Assembly (NCBI GenBank): GCA_907164885.2
Contig: OU015490.1
Span: 215,207,134-215,271,133 of the forward strand
Direction of reading: 5' to 3'
DNA length: 64,000 nt
Origin: Dolomedes plantarius
Taxonomy: Eukaryota > Arthropoda > Arachnida > Araneae > Dolomedidae
The first letter of the stretch is position 1. The number at the start of each line of letters is the position of its first letter. Below are positions 1 through 11,220 of the stretch, one piece after another. The translations under genes and the position numbers were made by a program. The notes beneath the pieces are model-generated. The model saw only the letters and a list, made by a program, of their open reading frames with translations, did not search any database and was not told where the DNA came from.

Positions 1-274
1 TGAAATTCCAAAGAAAAATCTTGAAAAAATATTACATTTTATTATATTGTATTACAATACACATGATCATATATTACATTATTATATGAGCCGTTGTCGT
101 TTAGAGGGTCCTGGCTGAGGTTCTTCGAAGGCGGCGAGTCCTAGCACAGGTTCGGGTTGTTCTGTCGTCAGAGTCGGGGCTTGTTCATCTGGAAAATGAA
201 AGAGGTGGTGCGAAAACAACAACTTGTGATCATATCTTCCGCATCATGTAAGCGTATTTCTTCAGTCTGTTCTT

Positions 275-1300
275 CAGTCTGTACCCATGACGTGAAAGGT
301 GCTGGATCCGTCGATCGTATGTACATTAAAATCAGCATTATCGTACACCTGCTGTGAAAAGCATGGCTGGTTAACTTTCAGCGGATCGCTGCTGACAGCT
401 GATGCTTCCAGGCGGACAGCCTCTGTGTAAGTCAACAAAATCCCAATGAGGAAACCACATCGACTAATTTCCTTGAGCCGCACTTCTTGTACAGAAACAC
501 TTCCAACCCTACGAGGACTGGTGAAATGAATGATCTGGGCCTCACTACTGCTACAAGACTATGAGCCAGTGCTATGTTCTTCTTCTTCCACATATCATGG
601 TCCCCACGTTTTTTGTTTAGTACAACTGTTCCCATAAATGTACGGAGACTTTCAGGAATGAGTTCCTCATTTCCTTCCAAAAATTTATCAGGTGAGGGGT
701 ACTGTGCGGTCTCATAAACCTGGCTCCGGATATCCTCAACAACAATTGCAGCAGCCGTCTTAATAATCCGGAGTCTTTCCTCTTGTTCATTTTTAACGCC
801 TGCTGGTACCAAGCATCATTTAAAATTTTATACCCTGTGTTTTTGAAACACACTACCAGCTTCTTGTTTGGAGAAAAGGTCATTATTATATCGCTTAAAT
901 ATTTTTTGAGTAGATGAGCTTTAACTGTCTTTATGTCAGGACGATAATCACCCTTGATTTGGTCCACCAACTCGTCTAGCGTAAACTGACATTCTCCATC
1001 ACTATTCTCAAGATAAGTGTAGACATATTCCATTGCTGCTTCAACATGATTGGCGAATGGACCCCTTTTTCTCTTCTCTTGAATTTTTGGGCGATTGTAC
1101 AATTTTCTCATGCATAAACTATGATACTGACAATCAGAAACCACCAAGTCTGAGACAGGCAAAAGACGTTTGATTATAGCTTGTCCATACTCATCACCAC
1201 GTTCTTCTGCCCTTTTTATGATAGTTTCCTTGACATTCAAAATTCGAACCTGATACACAATATTATGATTAGGAATTAAATGACAGCCTTTAATGATAAG
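275..1300 (-). pseudogene. Frameshifted gene of an unrecognised repeat-associated family
   Basis: Three consecutive minus-strand reading segments in three frames (about 1300-805, 812-435 and 440-275) read as one protein when the frame changes are ignored. The first change lies at an A-run near 800-808 and the second near 432-440. Visible features are a Cys/His cluster (CQYHSLCM), then a segment containing VRPRSFISPVLVG, a segment ending SSLGFC, and a later VYDNADFNVHTIDG motif. I recall this motif order from uncharacterised multi-copy proteins of arthropod and cnidarian genomes that are probably carried by mobile elements, but I cannot name the family. Two frameshifts and a stop at 274-276 make it non-functional. 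The upstream methionine near 1357 is probably not the true start. Function unknown. Confidence 0.5.
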
Positions 1301-1823
1301 TTTTGGAGTGTAAAAAGTGGGTTTTTGCGGAGCCAGCCGAAATACGCCAATTTTCAAATAGCGCTTGAGCCCAAACGGTCCGTCGGAGAAAAAAACCTAA
1401 ATAGTGAAATTTGTAGGAAATTTTATGTACTTTAATTTTGATAAATAAGGTTATATACGAAAAGTTGATAGTTTCCGAGTTATAAGCAAAAAACAGCCAA
1501 AAAATGAAAATTTTCACCTTCTCTTGCATTTTTTTCAATCTTGCGTCACGAAATTTTGTTAACAAACCTCAGATTCGGATTCCGCACCCCAAAAAACATA
1601 TAAAATAGAAGAAATCAAAACTACACCAAAATTTTCCCTCGAGGGCCCCTTTTGAGCACAAATTGACTGGACTAAAGAGCGTCACGCAAAAAGTAAGTTT
1701 ATTTTATTGTTTTTCAATGTTACGAAAATATTTTATGCTGTTATCACAGTCAATACTGTTTTCTTAAATATGTATCTTTCAAATTTGTTAAAATTATATT
1801 TTAGCACTGTTATATTTTCTTTT
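1301..1823. other. Unassigned AT-rich DNA
   Basis: This lies between the broken gene and the piggyBac-derived segment. It could hold the promoter side of the first or the lost left end of the second. I looked for a TTAACCC piggyBac left end here and found none. Confidence 0.4.
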
Positions 1824-1865
1824 GCGTAGCGTTCTATATGTAGGACGCTAGGCACGGATGGGTAC
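1824..1865 (+). repeat. Left inverted repeat of the piggyBac-like element
   Basis: This is the inverted partner of 3524-3564. The two match over about 40 bp around GGACGCTAGGCACGG with a few mismatches. The position suggests a transposase-binding subterminal repeat. Confidence 0.65.
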
Positions 1866-2380
1866 ATGTTTTTCTGACCTGTTCCGCTATACGAATGCGT
1901 CTTTTTTTCTCTATTTATTATGTTTTATTACCATAGAGAAAAGGAAATGCTATTTATTTTCAGGAAAATGATGTTATAAATTATTTTTATAAATAAAGAT
2001 TATTGAGTATTCCTTATTTATGAAAATAATTTTAAAATAAATGTTTTGTTGATTAAGGAATGATTAAAAAAAATTTTATCTAAGAGAAATATTAGCCTCT
2101 TGATAATGTAATGAACTTATTAACAAATTAGCCTCTTAAATACAAAAATTTTAATCAAAGGATGTGTTCTGTATTTAGTGAATTTAAAAAATAAAGAAAA
2201 ATTACGAAGTACATAAGTAATTGTCTGGATTTTTTAAAAATATGTGTATTTTAAATGTCTATAATTTAATAAATTTTAAGAATTTTGTCTTTTAATCCAA
2301 ATTATATTTGATCTAAATATATTGAAATGAGCAATCGATAAGTTTTAAAGCTCTTATTTATATTTTTGTTTTTATTTTAA

Positions 2381-3176
2381 GTTTGACTGTGGAGAGGCAT
2401 TAGCTTTAATGACAGAGTTATCTGATAATGATACACTCCATGAAGCGGATATTTATTTGGACCCACCATCTAATGAAGTTACCGATGAATGGCACTATAC
2501 GGGTTAACAGAACTAAAAAATGTCCACTTGGAGATGTTAAATCTGTTAAAAAGAAGAATAGGGGAAGTTTTGATTTTCAGAACAGCAAAAATTTTAAAAT
2601 GGTTCGGTGGAATGACAATAGTGTCGGTACTTTGGTGTCTAACCATTATGGTATTGAACCTGTAGCTGAGGCCAAACGCTGGTCAAATATTGATAAAAGA
2701 TTTGTAGAGATTGACCAACCGTATATTGTGTCTCAATATAATAAATTTATGGGAGACACCGATCAAATAGATCAAAATCTGGCACAATACCAGTGTTCCA
2801 TACGGTCTAAAAAATGGTAGTGGCCACTGTTTTTGTTTAGGTTAGAAGCATCAATCCAAAATTCGTGGCTATTGTACAGATTATGCCCTTCTAATGACAG
2901 TAACAGAATGTATCTCCTCCACTTTAGAAGAGAAATCTGTCAGACATATTTTTCTAAGTACAGTAAGAGACCAAATAACAGTCTGGCTGCAGGGAAACCA
3001 AAAATACTTTCAAACAGAGTGTCTGGTGATGTCCGGTATGGCGGAAAAGATCATTTAATAATTGTGAATCCAAAACAGATAAGATGCGCCTACTGTGGCA
3101 AAAATCCACAAGAAAATGCAATAAATGTTTAGTTGGATTGCATGATAAATGCTTTGAAATCTTTCGCTCAAAATAG
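2381..3176 (+). pseudogene. piggyBac transposase remnant (PGBD-like), centre deleted
   Basis: The start encodes an acidic N-terminal stretch (ELSDNDTLHEADIYLDPP) as in PGBD3-type proteins. At about 2505-2515 the sequence jumps to the C-terminal half: KRWSNIDKRFVEIDQPYIV, QYNKFMGDTDQIDQN and SIRSKKW. It then passes an in-frame stop at 2818-2820, where a Trp is expected, into LEASIQNSWLLYRL and a cysteine-rich tail with CAYCGK and later CLVGLHDKC. The tail needs another one-base frame change near 3115-3122. The catalytic aspartate region between the two halves is absent, so this copy cannot encode an active transposase. The family assignment is from conserved C-terminal motifs. Confidence 0.75.
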
Positions 3177-3523
3177 CTTGTATATAAATTGTGTAAAAAA
3201 AAATTACGAATAGCTTTTTTCATTATTTTTTATTTTAATAAGCCCCTTTTATATGTAAATTTAAATATAAAAGTGTGTAAAATTTATCATAAGACATAAT
3301 TTATTAAATTTATGGCTTTTAAACTATTATTATTGACATTTTCAGCTTTTTAAATTGTTTTGATTTCTTTTAAATGATTAAAATACAATTTAAAAACCTT
3401 GTGTTTATTTTATTATGCATTTTTCGCAGAGTTCCATTGGTTTCATGCGTTTATTTATCTAAAAACGACATTAAAAGGAATAGATTTAAAAAATCTAAGG
3501 GTGGAAGTGTTTGTGTAAAACCT

Positions 3524-3564
3524 GTACCCTCCCGTGCCTAGCGTCCTTCTTATAGGACGGTAAC
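3524..3564 (-). repeat. Right inverted repeat of the piggyBac-like element
   Basis: This is the reverse-complement counterpart of 1824-1865. It contains CCGTGCCTAGCGTCC. Confidence 0.65.
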
Positions 3565-4020
3565 ATTATTTTGAATAAAAATTAAAATTTTAATGCAGGA
3601 ATTTTTTTTTTCAGTTCATTTTGCACCTGTATGAACATAATTAGGTAAAGAAAATTAAAGAATTCGATGTTGGGCATTAATGGGTTAAGCACCATGTTCC
3701 TTCAAAGAGTCATTCTAGAAACAGATCCTTCTATAACAATACTACCGCTCTACTTCCTCGTTTGAATTCTAATTGGAAATGTTATATTATAGTATATATG
3801 TCGGGAGGAACGACCACGGCAACATTAAATATAAACATCCTTTATTATATCGTGATTAAATATTAGAAAAATGAAAATTAACAGCGCGAGAGGGACGTCT
3901 TCCCATCTCGGAGTACAGCGATCGTCTAAAGGCGGGAATACATCATTCTGGCAAACGCACTGACGTCACACAGACAGTAGCGTCGCGAAATGCTTGGTGA
4001 TGGAGATGGGATTGAATTTC

Positions 4021-4022
<2 letters not shown>

Positions 4023-4069
<47 letters not shown>
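4023..4069. repeat. (TA)n microsatellite
   Basis: Pure alternating AT runs up to the first base of the adjacent Tc1-type element. The element appears to have inserted at a TA inside this array, because TA repeats resume at 5289. Confidence 0.95.
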
Positions 4070-4072
<3 letters not shown>

Positions 4073-5288
4073 CCAAGAGCCAAAATATTAAGACCACCCC
4101 TACATTTTGCAATGAATTCGCCTGGATGACGTGGAAGGCACGTGATCAGGTGGAAGTGGTATTTAACTGCTGCTGGAGAGTCTGAAGAATAAGTCTTTCA
4201 CTTACTTCTATGTGTGATGGGAAAGGCTGCGGATCTAAGGGACTTTCCTAGAGGGCAGATTGTAATGGCTCGAAGGCTCGGAACAAGTATTTCCGAAACT
4301 GCACGACTCGTGGGTTGTTCGCGACCTACAGTTGTTAGTACTTATGCAAAGTGGATGAATGGCGGTGAAACCATCAGTAGACGACATGGTGTTGGACGTT
4401 CACACGCTATCAAAGAAAAAGGTCGTCAGAGACTGTCTCGCATGGTGAAGCAAAACCGGAGCCAGACAGTGGCTCAGCTGACAGCCCAATACAATGCAGG
4501 GCCAAGTAGAATAGTATCGCAACACACTGTTCAGCGGACACTGCTGGATATGGGGCTACGCAGCAAACGTCCCACTCGTGTGCCTTTGCTGACCAAGCGT
4601 CATCGCCAACTGCGCCTGCGCTGGGCCCGGGAACATCGCGACTTGTCCATGGATCAGTGGGAGAGAGATGCCTGGTCAGATGAATCACGGTTTGTCATTC
4701 ATCACGCCGATGGCCGTGTCAGGATACGCCGTCTTCCAGGCGAACTGTTGCTCCCTCAATGTACAGTACGTCATACACAGGCCGGTGGTGGCGGTATTAT
4801 GATTTGGGGGACGTTCTCTTGGGCGTCTCTGGGACCCGTGGTTGTGGTAGAGCAGACCATGAATGCTACGGGGTATCTGAACATCATTGCGGACCAGTTG
4901 CACCCTTACATGGCCTCTGTTTTTCCAGCTGGAAATGGAATGTTCCAACAGGACAACGCCCCGTGTCACAAGGCTAAAATAGTGTTGGAGTGGATCCAGG
5001 AACATGATGCTGAATTCCAGTTAATGTCCTGGCCGCCTAACTCACCGGATCTCAATCCGATAGAACACATTTGGGATGTCATGGGACGCCAGCTCAGAGT
5101 TCAAAGACCACCAATTCGCAATATCTCAGATTTGCGTGACCGTTGCTTAAACATCTGGTACAATCTGTCTCCGGCCATCTACCAAGGACTTGTGGCATCC
5201 ATGCCAAGGCGGGTTGAAGCTGTGTTGCGCGCCAAAGGTGGGCCAACTCGTTATTGACAGGTGGTCATAATGTTTTGGCTCTTGAGTG
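4070..5288 (+). mobile_element. Complete Tc1/mariner element, DD36E type
   Basis: This is a 1219-bp element with TIRs at 4070-4099 and 5260-5288. The left begins CACCCAAGAGCCAAAAT and the right, reverse-complemented, begins CACTCAAGAGCCAAAAC, with about three mismatches in 29 bp. TA flanks both ends as expected for a TA target duplication, although the surrounding (TA)n makes the duplication itself uninformative. It encloses one uninterrupted transposase gene. The complete structure makes this the best candidate in the window for a recently active element. Confidence 0.92.
4217..5257 (+). CDS. Tc1/mariner transposase, DD36E type, apparently intact
   Basis: This transposase cuts and pastes the element flanked by its own TIRs. 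The first ATG in the frame is at 4217 and gives 346 residues, normal for Tc1-type transposases (about 340-350). The N-terminal 10-110 residues hold two helix-turn-helix DNA-binding subdomains of the paired type (SISETARLVGCSRPTVV, then SRIVSQHTVQRTLLDMG). The catalytic core shows WSDESRF (Asp155), FQQDNAPCH (Asp246) and SPDLNPIEHIWD (Glu283). I count 36 residues between the second Asp and the Glu, against 34 in canonical Tc1. This matches the DD36E class, named Incomer in the literature. The end PRRVEAVLRAKGGPTRY is typical of the group. No stop or frameshift is visible. Activity is inference. Confidence 0.92.
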   Translation: MGKAADLRDFPRGQIVMARRLGTSISETARLVGCSRPTVVSTYAKWMNGGETISRRHGVGRSHAIKEKGRQRLSRMVKQNRSQTVAQLTAQYNAGPSRIVSQHTVQRTLLDMGLRSKRPTRVPLLTKRHRQLRLRWAREHRDLSMDQWERDAWSDESRFVIHHADGRVRIRRLPGELLLPQCTVRHTQAGGGGIMIWGTFSWASLGPVVVVEQTMNATGYLNIIADQLHPYMASVFPAGNGMFQQDNAPCHKAKIVLEWIQEHDAEFQLMSWPPNSPDLNPIEHIWDVMGRQLRVQRPPIRNISDLRDRCLNIWYNLSPAIYQGLVASMPRRVEAVLRAKGGPTRY

Positions 5289-5450
5289 TATATATATATA
5301 TATATTAGACAAAGTTGTAAGTGAAAAACCAGTATAAGTCATAAACCACTACAGCCAGGAACCAAAAACATGAAAACATAATACCATGAATAATATGAAT
5401 AGATAAGTGAATAATAGTTTCTTGACAGTATCTTGTCATCAGCGTGGCTG

Positions 5451-5630
<180 letters not shown>

Positions 5631-5645
5631 ATATTTATACATATA

Positions 5646-5926
<281 letters not shown>

Positions 5927-5980
5927 GAGATCACACTCATTTGAAATATATATATAAATATTTTTTCAATGAGCCTTAAG

Positions 5981-6131
5981 ATATATATTTTAAAGCTCAG
6001 AACAGGCATGCTTTGTAATTTTTATTATTTACGCAAATAATTTAGATACTGCATTTAGTACGAAATTACTCATTTATTTCATGATCTGATGTAAAATTTC
6101 ACTCAGCGAGTCAACATTTTCCTAAGAAGAG
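5981..6131 (+). repeat. Direct repeat, copy 1
   Basis: This pairs with 6346-6497. Both run from ATATATTTTAAAGCTCA through GATACTGCATTTAGTACGAA to CAGCGAGTCAA and TTTTCCTAAGAA. Copy length is about 151 bp and the offset about 365 bp. Confidence 0.85.
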
Positions 6132-6345
6132 AGTGAGAGAGAGCTGTATGAAATGAAGTTTTTAAATTTTATATTTATATTTTGTCTATAATTTGTATCT
6201 CTAAATAAAAATATTATTAAAAGGAAGCATAATTTAATCACCACATAAATTCTGTTTCTGTGCAACCGAAAAAAAAAATATGTTGGTGCTGAGTTAACAT
6301 ACTCTGCTATTGTGGGGATATAAATTAAATAAATTAAAAATTAAA

Positions 6346-6497
6346 ATATATATTTTAAAGCTCAAAAGAAGGATGCTTTAGATTTTTTATTTTTTACGCA
6401 AATAATTCAGATACTGCATTTAGTACGAATTAACTCATATATTTCATGCATTGATTTAAAAATGTGACTCAGCGAGTCAATATTTTCCTAAGAAAAG
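6346..6497 (+). repeat. Direct repeat, copy 2
   Basis: This is the second copy of the 5981-6131 unit, diverged by scattered substitutions and small indels. No coding potential is seen. Confidence 0.85.
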
Positions 6498-7166
6498 AAT
6501 TCTAAGTCATAATTCGAGGATAAGAAATATGTCTTAATTTTTCTGTATGTTATTTATTTCACACAAAAATAAATAAAGTATTTTAAAAATGCAAAAAACA
6601 TTTTTAATATGCGAACAATTTTATATTGATTTACTCTGTATTTCAACAACAGATGGCGCCATGTATCTCGACCAAAAATCCAGTTATCTAAATTCATGAT
6701 AAATTGATAGGCTATATTTTACAATATGCTTTCCCAGACAGTGTTTTGAAAAATTATAGATATTTTTTCTTGAAAGCTAGGACAACAGATTGTACATATT
6801 AATAAAATATCTGACTCTAATTTCATTAGTTTAATATCCCTCTTAAAAAACGCAGCACGTTTGAATCTGACATTTTTAACAGTTCATGTAGATATAGACT
6901 TTTGCAATATCCTTTCTAGCTTGTTGATGAGAATAAGTTATTTCTTCAAATTATTTTATCATTTCCTTAAAAAGGTATGTGCATGGAAAAAAAATAAAAA
7001 AAAAATTTGAATTTTTACAAGCTTGAAAATTTAGCTGAAGTTAAAACGACTTTATTAAGGATAAGTATTTTCGTATTAAATTCACTTTCCAAGGAACTAA
7101 ATGGACTTATTAGACTGAAATACACTTTTCGGTCTTAAACGGTATAATATTCTATACTATATTAGG
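6498..7166. other. Unassigned AT-rich DNA
   Basis: I see no gene, repeat or recognisable element in this stretch. Confidence 0.4.
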
Positions 7167-7318
<152 letters not shown>

Positions 7319-7949
7319 ATATATTTAATAATATATATATATATATGTGTGTGTGTATGTTTACAGTTAAAAGATTTTCAATTAAATGATTTTAAATAGA
7401 AAAAAACATTTCATTTGAAGTTTCCTACGTATAATAAAAATCAATGCCAGTATTTCGTTAAATGTTGAAAATTATATATTAAGCATTTTATAAATGAATG
7501 CTAATGAAATATGAACCCTCGTGAAATTTGAATGAATATAATTTATTTTACAAAGAACGGTGCTAATGTTATAAAAGGTAGATTTGGAAAAATATAAATT
7601 AGAAATACCTCATTTTTTACTCTAAATATCTGTTTTTTTAAAGGCACTTAATCGTACATTTATATAAGTAGGTTACAGATTTTCTTAATATATCAACGAT
7701 TGAAGTCATTTTTCAATTAAATAAATTTACAAGATTGTTTACTATTAAATAAACAATTATTTTTGTGTGTTTTAGTAAATAAACAATTATTTTGTGCTCT
7801 TTTTACATCACAAACATCCTTATTTATTCTTAATTAGTGCTTACTAAGCTGCTCCTGAAAATGAGTTTTTAAACCCAGATCTTGTTTTTTTTAATGACTA
7901 TATGTGTTTAAGGGTATTTTTGTTTAAAATAATTTCAATACCTGAGTTT
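7319..7949. other. Unassigned AT-rich DNA
   Basis: This contains a short duplicated TAAATAAACAATTATTTT near 7745-7795 and nothing else I can assign. Confidence 0.4.
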
Positions 7950-8443
7950 TTCATTGTAAATTAAAAATACAAGAAAAATATTATTTATTTGCCATTGTAA
8001 GCCTAATTAGTTAAGAAAACGTAATTAATTAATTTACTTATGTAATTATGCAAATTAATGAATGTGAAATTATACAAATGAGATCATTTCGAATGAATTG
8101 ATTGTGATATATCTCTCTCGTACAAAACCATCCCATAATTTTGGTATTTATTATGTAATATCAAAGATGAATTTGTGTATCCAAATATGGTCCCTTTTTA
8201 CACGTCATGATACATTTGACTATTTTATCTGACTTCTCTGAGGGCATGAAGCGATTTTTTTCATAAGTTAATAGAGTTAGAACTTTACATACGAATTAAA
8301 ACTGAAACTGTGAACAATCGTATTATAATAAAATAAATAGATAGATAAAACAGAAATATCTTCAGCAAATTTATTGCAAGTGAATGATGTACTGGGTTCA
8401 ATCTGTAGACAATTAAATCAAATAACTTGAATTTAATTTCAAG
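7950..8443 (+). repeat. Dispersed repeat, copy A, left part
   Basis: This aligns with about 41630-42130. Shared stretches include TGATATATCTC near the start, CCAT-CC-AATTTTGGTATTT, and the ATATCTTCA...AATTTATT stretch. The alignment continues past the solo LTR inserted at 8444, with CAAG at 8440-8443 as the target duplication. Non-coding repeat of unknown class. Confidence 0.75.
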
Positions 8444-8745
8444 TGTGACACTGTCTCAATTGCGGCATGAAATTAGTATTTCTATAAGTACGCTATGCCC
8501 CACTCCTACCCCTCAACATATCATCTATCGGCGAACTGTTGATCTGGGCGGTCTCATAAACTCTAGGATAAGAGGCCATAAAGTTCTTGTAATGTGCGGT
8601 TCTGACGTTATAGAACGCATAATTCCCAGAGTGGTTCAAGGGTTTTTGAGAATTTTCCCACTATAGTGACAGTTAGAATCCCATAAACTTTAAACACTTA
8701 CCAGCACTTCAAACGCCAGAGAAATCCCTTTGAATTCGCCGACAG

Positions 8746-8753
8746 TATAAAAG
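8746..8753 (+). promoter_or_regulatory. TATA box of the solo LTR
   Basis: TATAAAAG lies about 300 bp inside the LTR. It is followed by a C-rich and AGA-rich stretch typical of LTR transcription starts. Placement supports a U3/R boundary just downstream. Confidence 0.55.
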
Positions 8754-8876
8754 AAGACCCCAATATTCCAGAATAAGAGATCTGTTTTTGAGTGCCAGAG
8801 AGACGCAGTTCTCTTGATCAGAGATGCCTCATAGGCCAGACCTGTCGTTGACCCCGAAGCCACCCTGACTATCTAA

Positions 8877-9219
8877 CTGTATATATTCTAACTCGCTGTA
8901 CATACTTGCTTTAACTGTTATAGTTGTAGTATGTTTAACGTATCGTAGTAAAGTAATTGAAGCTGTATATATTCTAACTCGCTGTACATACTTGCTTTAA
9001 CTGTTGTAGTTGTCGTATGTTTAACATATCGTAGTAAAGTAATTGAAGCTGTATATATTCTAACTCGCTGTACATACTTGCTTTAACTGTTGTAGTTGTA
9101 GTATATTTAACGTATCGTAGAAAAGTAATTGAAGCTGTATATATTCTAACTCGCTGTACATACTTGCTTTAACTGTTATAGTTGTAGTATGTTTAACGTA
9201 TCGTAGTAAAGTATTGAAG
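8877..9219 (+). repeat. 86-bp tandem repeat, four copies, inside the LTR
   Basis: Units start at 8877, 8963, 9049 and 9135. The first three are exactly 86 bp and the last is 85 bp. Each begins CTGTATATATTCTAACTCGC and they differ by only a few bases. Confidence 0.95.
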
Positions 9220-9252
9220 CGAAAGGATTGTCGTATTATTGACTACGGTACA

Positions 9253-9480
9253 CAAGTAACCTTAGAAATAGGAGTGTGTATTATTTTATTTGTATTTTTA
9301 TATAATTTTTAAAAATAAAAAATGCGTTTTTCAAACAGCTTGAGTTTTTTTTATATTACATTCTGAGTTTTTTTTTTAAGATGCTATCAGGGTTTATTAT
9401 ATTTTCCTCGCTGTCAGCCTTCATTCTTACCTTACACACCTTTATTTAATCCTTAATTTAATAGTAAATTTTAATGCTGT
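9253..9480 (+). repeat. Dispersed repeat, copy A, right part
   Basis: This is the continuation of 7950-8443 after the LTR. AAGATGC...TTTATTA and TTTTCCTCGCTG match about 42220-42260 (TTTTTCTCGCTGG). Confidence 0.55.
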
Positions 9481-10329
9481 TTATAACATCAGTTTCTCAA
9501 GTTGATCAATTACTTCTTTTTCATACAAGATGAATACATTTGGAAAAATAGATTCAGTTCGATACGCAGAAAGGAAATTAATATAACTTTGTTTTACTAA
9601 TATTCCCAACTGCAAGTTATTACTTACATGACAGATTAAAAATTATCTTCTGAAATACCAATAAAAAATTAAATATTCTGTTATTTAACATAAAGGCTCT
9701 GTTAACGTGCAGTTTTGCTCTATTTTCTCTTTTTTTGAGTTTAATGAACAATGGTAGGTATCGAGCAAAGAATGCATTTTTGCGAACAAAGCGGCAAATT
9801 ACATCTGATAAGATAAAAGCTTTTGCCATAAAATATTAACGCTTTGCACATCAGAGAAGCATGAAAACAATCTATCGAATTAGAAAGAAAATGTTACTCC
9901 TCACATATCGCTGAAAAAGACGAGAGAAGAAGCAGTGCTAATGTTTGTTTTTCTTATAAGTGTATAGAGAAAAAGTACAAAGCCTTTGAGACAAAATCGA
10001 TGCATCTGAAATATTAAAAGCATGGCATAAGTTTCCTTTTTCTGTGTACTTCAAGGAGTGATTTTGCCCACTTCTGTTTCGCGTGATATGCAAAATTAGC
10101 GCTTACGACTATATTTACGAACAAGTTGTTTGTTGTCTCATAAAATACTTGTTGTCTCTGTGTTTTTATGTCTTTATGTTACTAATAAACAAAAATAGAA
10201 GAACAGTAGACAATTTATTTCTCAAGGTATTGAGATTATTGTAATTTCCAAGATACGTTCTTTTCGTTATTTCCGGATATGAATAATAGTAAGATATTAT
10301 ATCAAAATTGTAATAACATATATTTCGTG
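9481..10329. other. Unassigned DNA
   Basis: Short open frames are present but none shows a recognisable motif. No repeat partner was found inside the window, except that the alignment of the next feature may extend weakly into it. Confidence 0.4.
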
Positions 10330-10870
10330 TTTATCCTCAGTTAAAGTTACAGAACATTCATAAATTGTCAAAACAAAACCATTAATGTATGCAAGTAGTT
10401 GAAATTATGAAAGGGCTTTATTCAGGTTAGACAACCCCTCAGCATGCCAAACAGTCTTTATGCTTTGAAGAAGATTTATTACTAAGTTCAAATACCAATC
10501 AGTATTGTGCTAATTAATGCTTGAAATTAATAGTTTATTTTCATCAAAGCCTGGTAAGACAAACATTGTCCTTTTTCCTAACGAAGAGGCAAAACTGTTT
10601 GTGTTCAGTAATGCTGAATTTCAGATTTTTTTCATTTAATCCGGGTAACTTTAGATTTCTGCTTCTGAGATGATTTTTGATGTTCCACATGGTTGACAAT
10701 TTGATTGATTTTCTGTTATCTTGAGCTGTGTGGAGACATATTATATCTTCTTCCAAAAGATATATTATTTAAATCCTTCAGAAATACTCTTAAGTTTGAG
10801 AGGAAAATCACTGAAAATCACACTCCCACATATCTCCAGGAGGTTCTGTCAATAGATTGCATGCGTCTTT
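10330..10870 (-). repeat. Dispersed repeat, inverted partner of 16270-16830
   Basis: Read on the minus strand, this aligns for roughly 500 bp with the plus strand at 16270-16830. Shared stretches include GAAAAAAATCTG, TAGTAATAAATCTTC, TTTGGCATG and ATGGTTTTGTTTTG. Divergence is substantial. The block may be an old transposon or a decayed gene duplicate, since fragments of open frame persist in it (about 10544-10756), but I recognise no protein family. Confidence 0.7.
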
Positions 10871-10930
10871 TATGTCTGCTTTGTACTAATCCTATTGGAT
10901 TCGCTCACCTCAATATTAGCCTATGGAGAA
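10868..10930 (+). repeat. Inverted repeat pairing with 13024-13091
   Basis: The stretch around GCTCACCTCAATATTAGCC and TATGGAGAAAAT matches the reverse complement of 13024-13091 (ACTCACCTCACCGTTAACC, TATGGAAAAAA). I judge about 70 per cent identity over 62 bp. The pair brackets hAT remnants. Confidence 0.6.
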
Positions 10931-11220
10931 AATTTGTCGAATGATTGCCGACTTGGATTTAAAGATTTTTTTTAAACAATGTACTCCGTAATAGAGAAAG
11001 AATATTTACACCTTGGGACATTTCTCTTATTATTAATGAAAATAATATTTTAAAATTTAAATTATTCGGAGAAAAAATTTGGTATAGTGAATTTTGAACA
11101 CTCATAAATTCCTTTGATGGACCAAATTTATAAAACGAATCTTTTTGCAGGTATAAAGAAATACAGAGTATCTAAAAAGGCCATTTTTATTTGATTATCA
11201 GCATTTATGTTACTGTAAAT

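Larger units (their letters stand above)
1824..3688 (+). mobile_element. piggyBac-like element, internally deleted
   Basis: Inverted subterminal repeats at 1824-1865 and 3524-3564 share the core AGGACGCTAGGCACGG (GGACGCTAGGCACGG on the right). They bracket piggyBac transposase fragments. A GGGTTAA at 3682-3688 has the form of a piggyBac right end plus its TTAA target, about 120 bp outside the right inverted repeat. No matching left TTAACCC terminus was found, so the left end is probably lost or diverged. The family normally encodes a transposase of roughly 550-600 residues; here most of it is missing. Confidence 0.65.
8444..9252 (+). mobile_element. Solo LTR of an LTR retrotransposon (809 bp)
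   Basis: The segment begins TGTGACACTG and ends ACGGTACA, giving the TGT...ACA ends usual for LTRs. It is flanked by a perfect 4-bp direct repeat CAAG at 8440-8443 and 9253-9256. It holds a TATAAAAG box at 8746 and a GC-richer transcript-start region, then a four-unit tandem repeat. No gag or pol sequence lies next to it, so it is best read as a solo LTR left by recombination between two LTRs. A 4-bp duplication fits Gypsy or BEL-Pao better than copia. A related repeat at 41.6 kb lacks the insert. Confidence 0.82.

Noticed and set aside
1600..1660. CCCTCGAGGGCCCC as a piggyBac left end
   Set aside because: It is not preceded by TTAA and does not match the inverted right end near 3682.
4410..5005. 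Minus-strand and alternate-frame open frames inside the transposase at 4217
   Set aside because: They are shadows of the real gene, with no independent motif.
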